A DNA stretch of 64,000 nucleotides from NCBI GenBank assembly GCA_943331105.2, contig CALQKH020000001.1:1-64000 (forward strand), written 5' to 3'. Source of the DNA: Akkermansia muciniphila. GTDB taxonomy: Bacteria; Pseudomonadota; Gammaproteobacteria; Burkholderiales; Burkholderiaceae_C. The notes under the pieces are model-generated. The model searched no databases and was not told the DNA's origin. It was given only the letters and a program-made list of their open reading frames with translations. This document shows positions 63,170-64,000 of this stretch, piece after piece. Every line of letters begins with the position of its first letter. The stretch's first letter is position 1. Both the position numbers and the translations under genes were made by a program.

Positions 63170-64000
63170 TCAGGTCAGACGCGAGGCCAAGCGACTGGCG
63201 GTGAGGGCTTGGTTGGGGGGCCAGTTGTCGGCCAGTTGCCCATGCTGGGCCACCGCGGCGCAGGCGGCGTCGAAGGCGTTCAGGCCTTGCGCCATGCGGG
63301 CGCCAATGAGCCCGGCCAGCACATCGCCGGTGCCGCCAATGGCCAGGCGGCCGTTGCCACTGGTGTTGATGCGCGGCGTTTGTGCGGGCGCGGCGATCAC
63401 GGTGCCCGAGCCTTTCAGGACCACGGTGCATTGGTATCGGTCAGCCAACGCTTGTGCGGATTGGATGCGGTCGTTTTGCACTTGGGCCGTGCTGCAGCCC
63501 AGCAGTCTGGCGGCTTCCAGGGGGTGTGGGGTGAGGACGGTGTCATGAGGCCGGTCTTGCCTTTTTGCGCGTTGCCGCAGACTGTTTTGCAGTGCGGTGT
63601 CATGTGCCACGGCATTGAGGCCATCGGCGTCCAGCACCAAGTGGGCGCTGCGCTGCAGTACTTGGGGCATCAGGGCTTGCACGGCCGTGCCGCCGCCGCA
63701 ACCGCAGACCACATGCAGTGTGTCCAGCGCCAGTGGATCGAACTGGCGTTGCATCAGATCTGGGGGCGCGTTGTCGCTGGTCTGGCCTGACAGCAGGTTC
63801 AAGATGACCCGCCCGGCACCCGCGTGCAGGGCGGCGGTGGCGGCCAGGATGGCGGCGCCGGTCATGCCCATGCCGTGTGTGGCCATGCCTTCTCCGCCGA
63901 TCACGGCCACATCGCCGTGGCTGCCTTTGTGGCTGGCGTGGTGTTTGGGCATTGGCGCACAAGGGGCGTTGAGCTGGGCCACGGGCTGCACGCGGTGCGG
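63170..64000 (-). CDS. nnrD: ADP-dependent NAD(P)H-hydrate dehydratase, probably C-terminal part of a bifunctional Nnr protein (partial)
   Basis: Repairs hydrated NAD(P)H. The visible 276 residues have a ribokinase-like fold: HKGSHGDVAVIGGEGMATHG, AALHAGAGRVILN, LVLDADGLNAVAHD, VLTPHPLEAARLLG and the nucleotide/Mg block SGNGRLAIGGTGDVLAGLIG. The frame is open to the window edge (base 64000) beyond the GTG at 63991, so an N-terminal epimerase (NnrE) domain may precede. It is convergent with the adhesin/glycosylation locus. Confidence 0.9.
   Translation of the reverse strand, partial: PHRVQPVAQLNAPCAPMPKHHASHKGSHGDVAVIGGEGMATHGMGMTGAAILAATAALHAGAGRVILNLLSGQTSDNAPPDLMQRQFDPLALDTLHVVCGCGGGTAVQALMPQVLQRSAHLVLDADGLNAVAHDTALQNSLRQRAKRQDRPHDTVLTPHPLEAARLLGCSTAQVQNDRIQSAQALADRYQCTVVLKGSGTVIAAPAQTPRINTSGNGRLAIGGTGDVLAGLIGARMAQGLNAFDAACAAVAQHGQLADNWPPNQALTASRLASRLT

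Overview
The window is a 64-kb stretch of a betaproteobacterial chromosome, most likely Burkholderiales and close to Comamonadaceae (Limnohabitans/Rhodoferax-like). Supporting this are three Bug-type tripartite-tricarboxylate binding proteins, a PhaR polyhydroxyalkanoate regulator, the uvrC-pgsA pair, the hupB/tRNA-Val/ppiD order, and the ribE-ribBA-ribH-nusB block running into tolQRA. Most of the window is GC-rich. The exception is the 49.7-62.9 kb region, which by eye is more AT-rich, especially between genes.

Layout. 1-6.4 kb: housekeeping (3' part of uvrC, pgsA, a DMT exporter, a tartrate/D-malate dehydrogenase, hupB, tRNA-Val, ppiD, tRNA-His). 6.5-9.6 kb: a minus-strand group of two Bug receptors and a quinone-oxidoreductase-like protein behind two perfect palindromes. 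9.9-12.4 kb: tRNA-Gly/tRNA-Cys, a PAS-LuxR regulator divergent from scoAB with a nested dyad between them, and a second tRNA-Gly. 12.5-17.9 kb: an orphan membrane protein, gabD, alaS. 17.9-26.2 kb: an accessory catabolic block, with aminotransferase, Bug, enoyl-CoA hydratase and CoA-transferase on the minus strand and a divergent GntR plus a large FAD/Fe-S 2-hydroxyacid dehydrogenase. 26.2-33.2 kb: RNA modification genes (a pseudouridine synthase, trmB, gluQRS), a vapBC-like toxin-antitoxin pair with a 23-bp palindrome, a renalase-like oxidoreductase, LysR, pirin and a flavodoxin-like protein. 33.3-37.6 kb: a DUF599 protein and dnaE. 37.6-44.9 kb: a long minus-strand run ribE-ribBA-ribH-nusB-aminotransferase-ybgC-tolQ-tolR-tolA, tightly packed with stop/start overlaps. 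45-49.6 kb: phaR, rimO, tRNA-Leu, rnr.

The most interesting part is 49.8-63.0 kb. A periplasmic molybdopterin-fold protein lacking the metal-ligand cysteine sits before a hybrid histidine kinase and a small winged-helix protein. These are followed by a complete two-partner secretion locus: TpsB transporter, a 1735-residue TpsA adhesin, an HMW1C-type cytoplasmic N-glycosyltransferase (GT41), and an overlapping FkbM-family methyltransferase. The adhesin has roughly 75 N-X-S/T sequons by manual count and no cysteine in its mature part. This is an HMW-adhesin-like system with the order B-A-C and an added methyltransferase, so a methylated or otherwise extended adhesin glycan is possible. A short ORF resembling the start of a 2OG-Fe(II) oxygenase follows.

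The window ends inside a NAD(P)H-hydrate dehydratase/epimerase gene. No CRISPR array, rRNA operon, insertion sequence or prophage was recognised.
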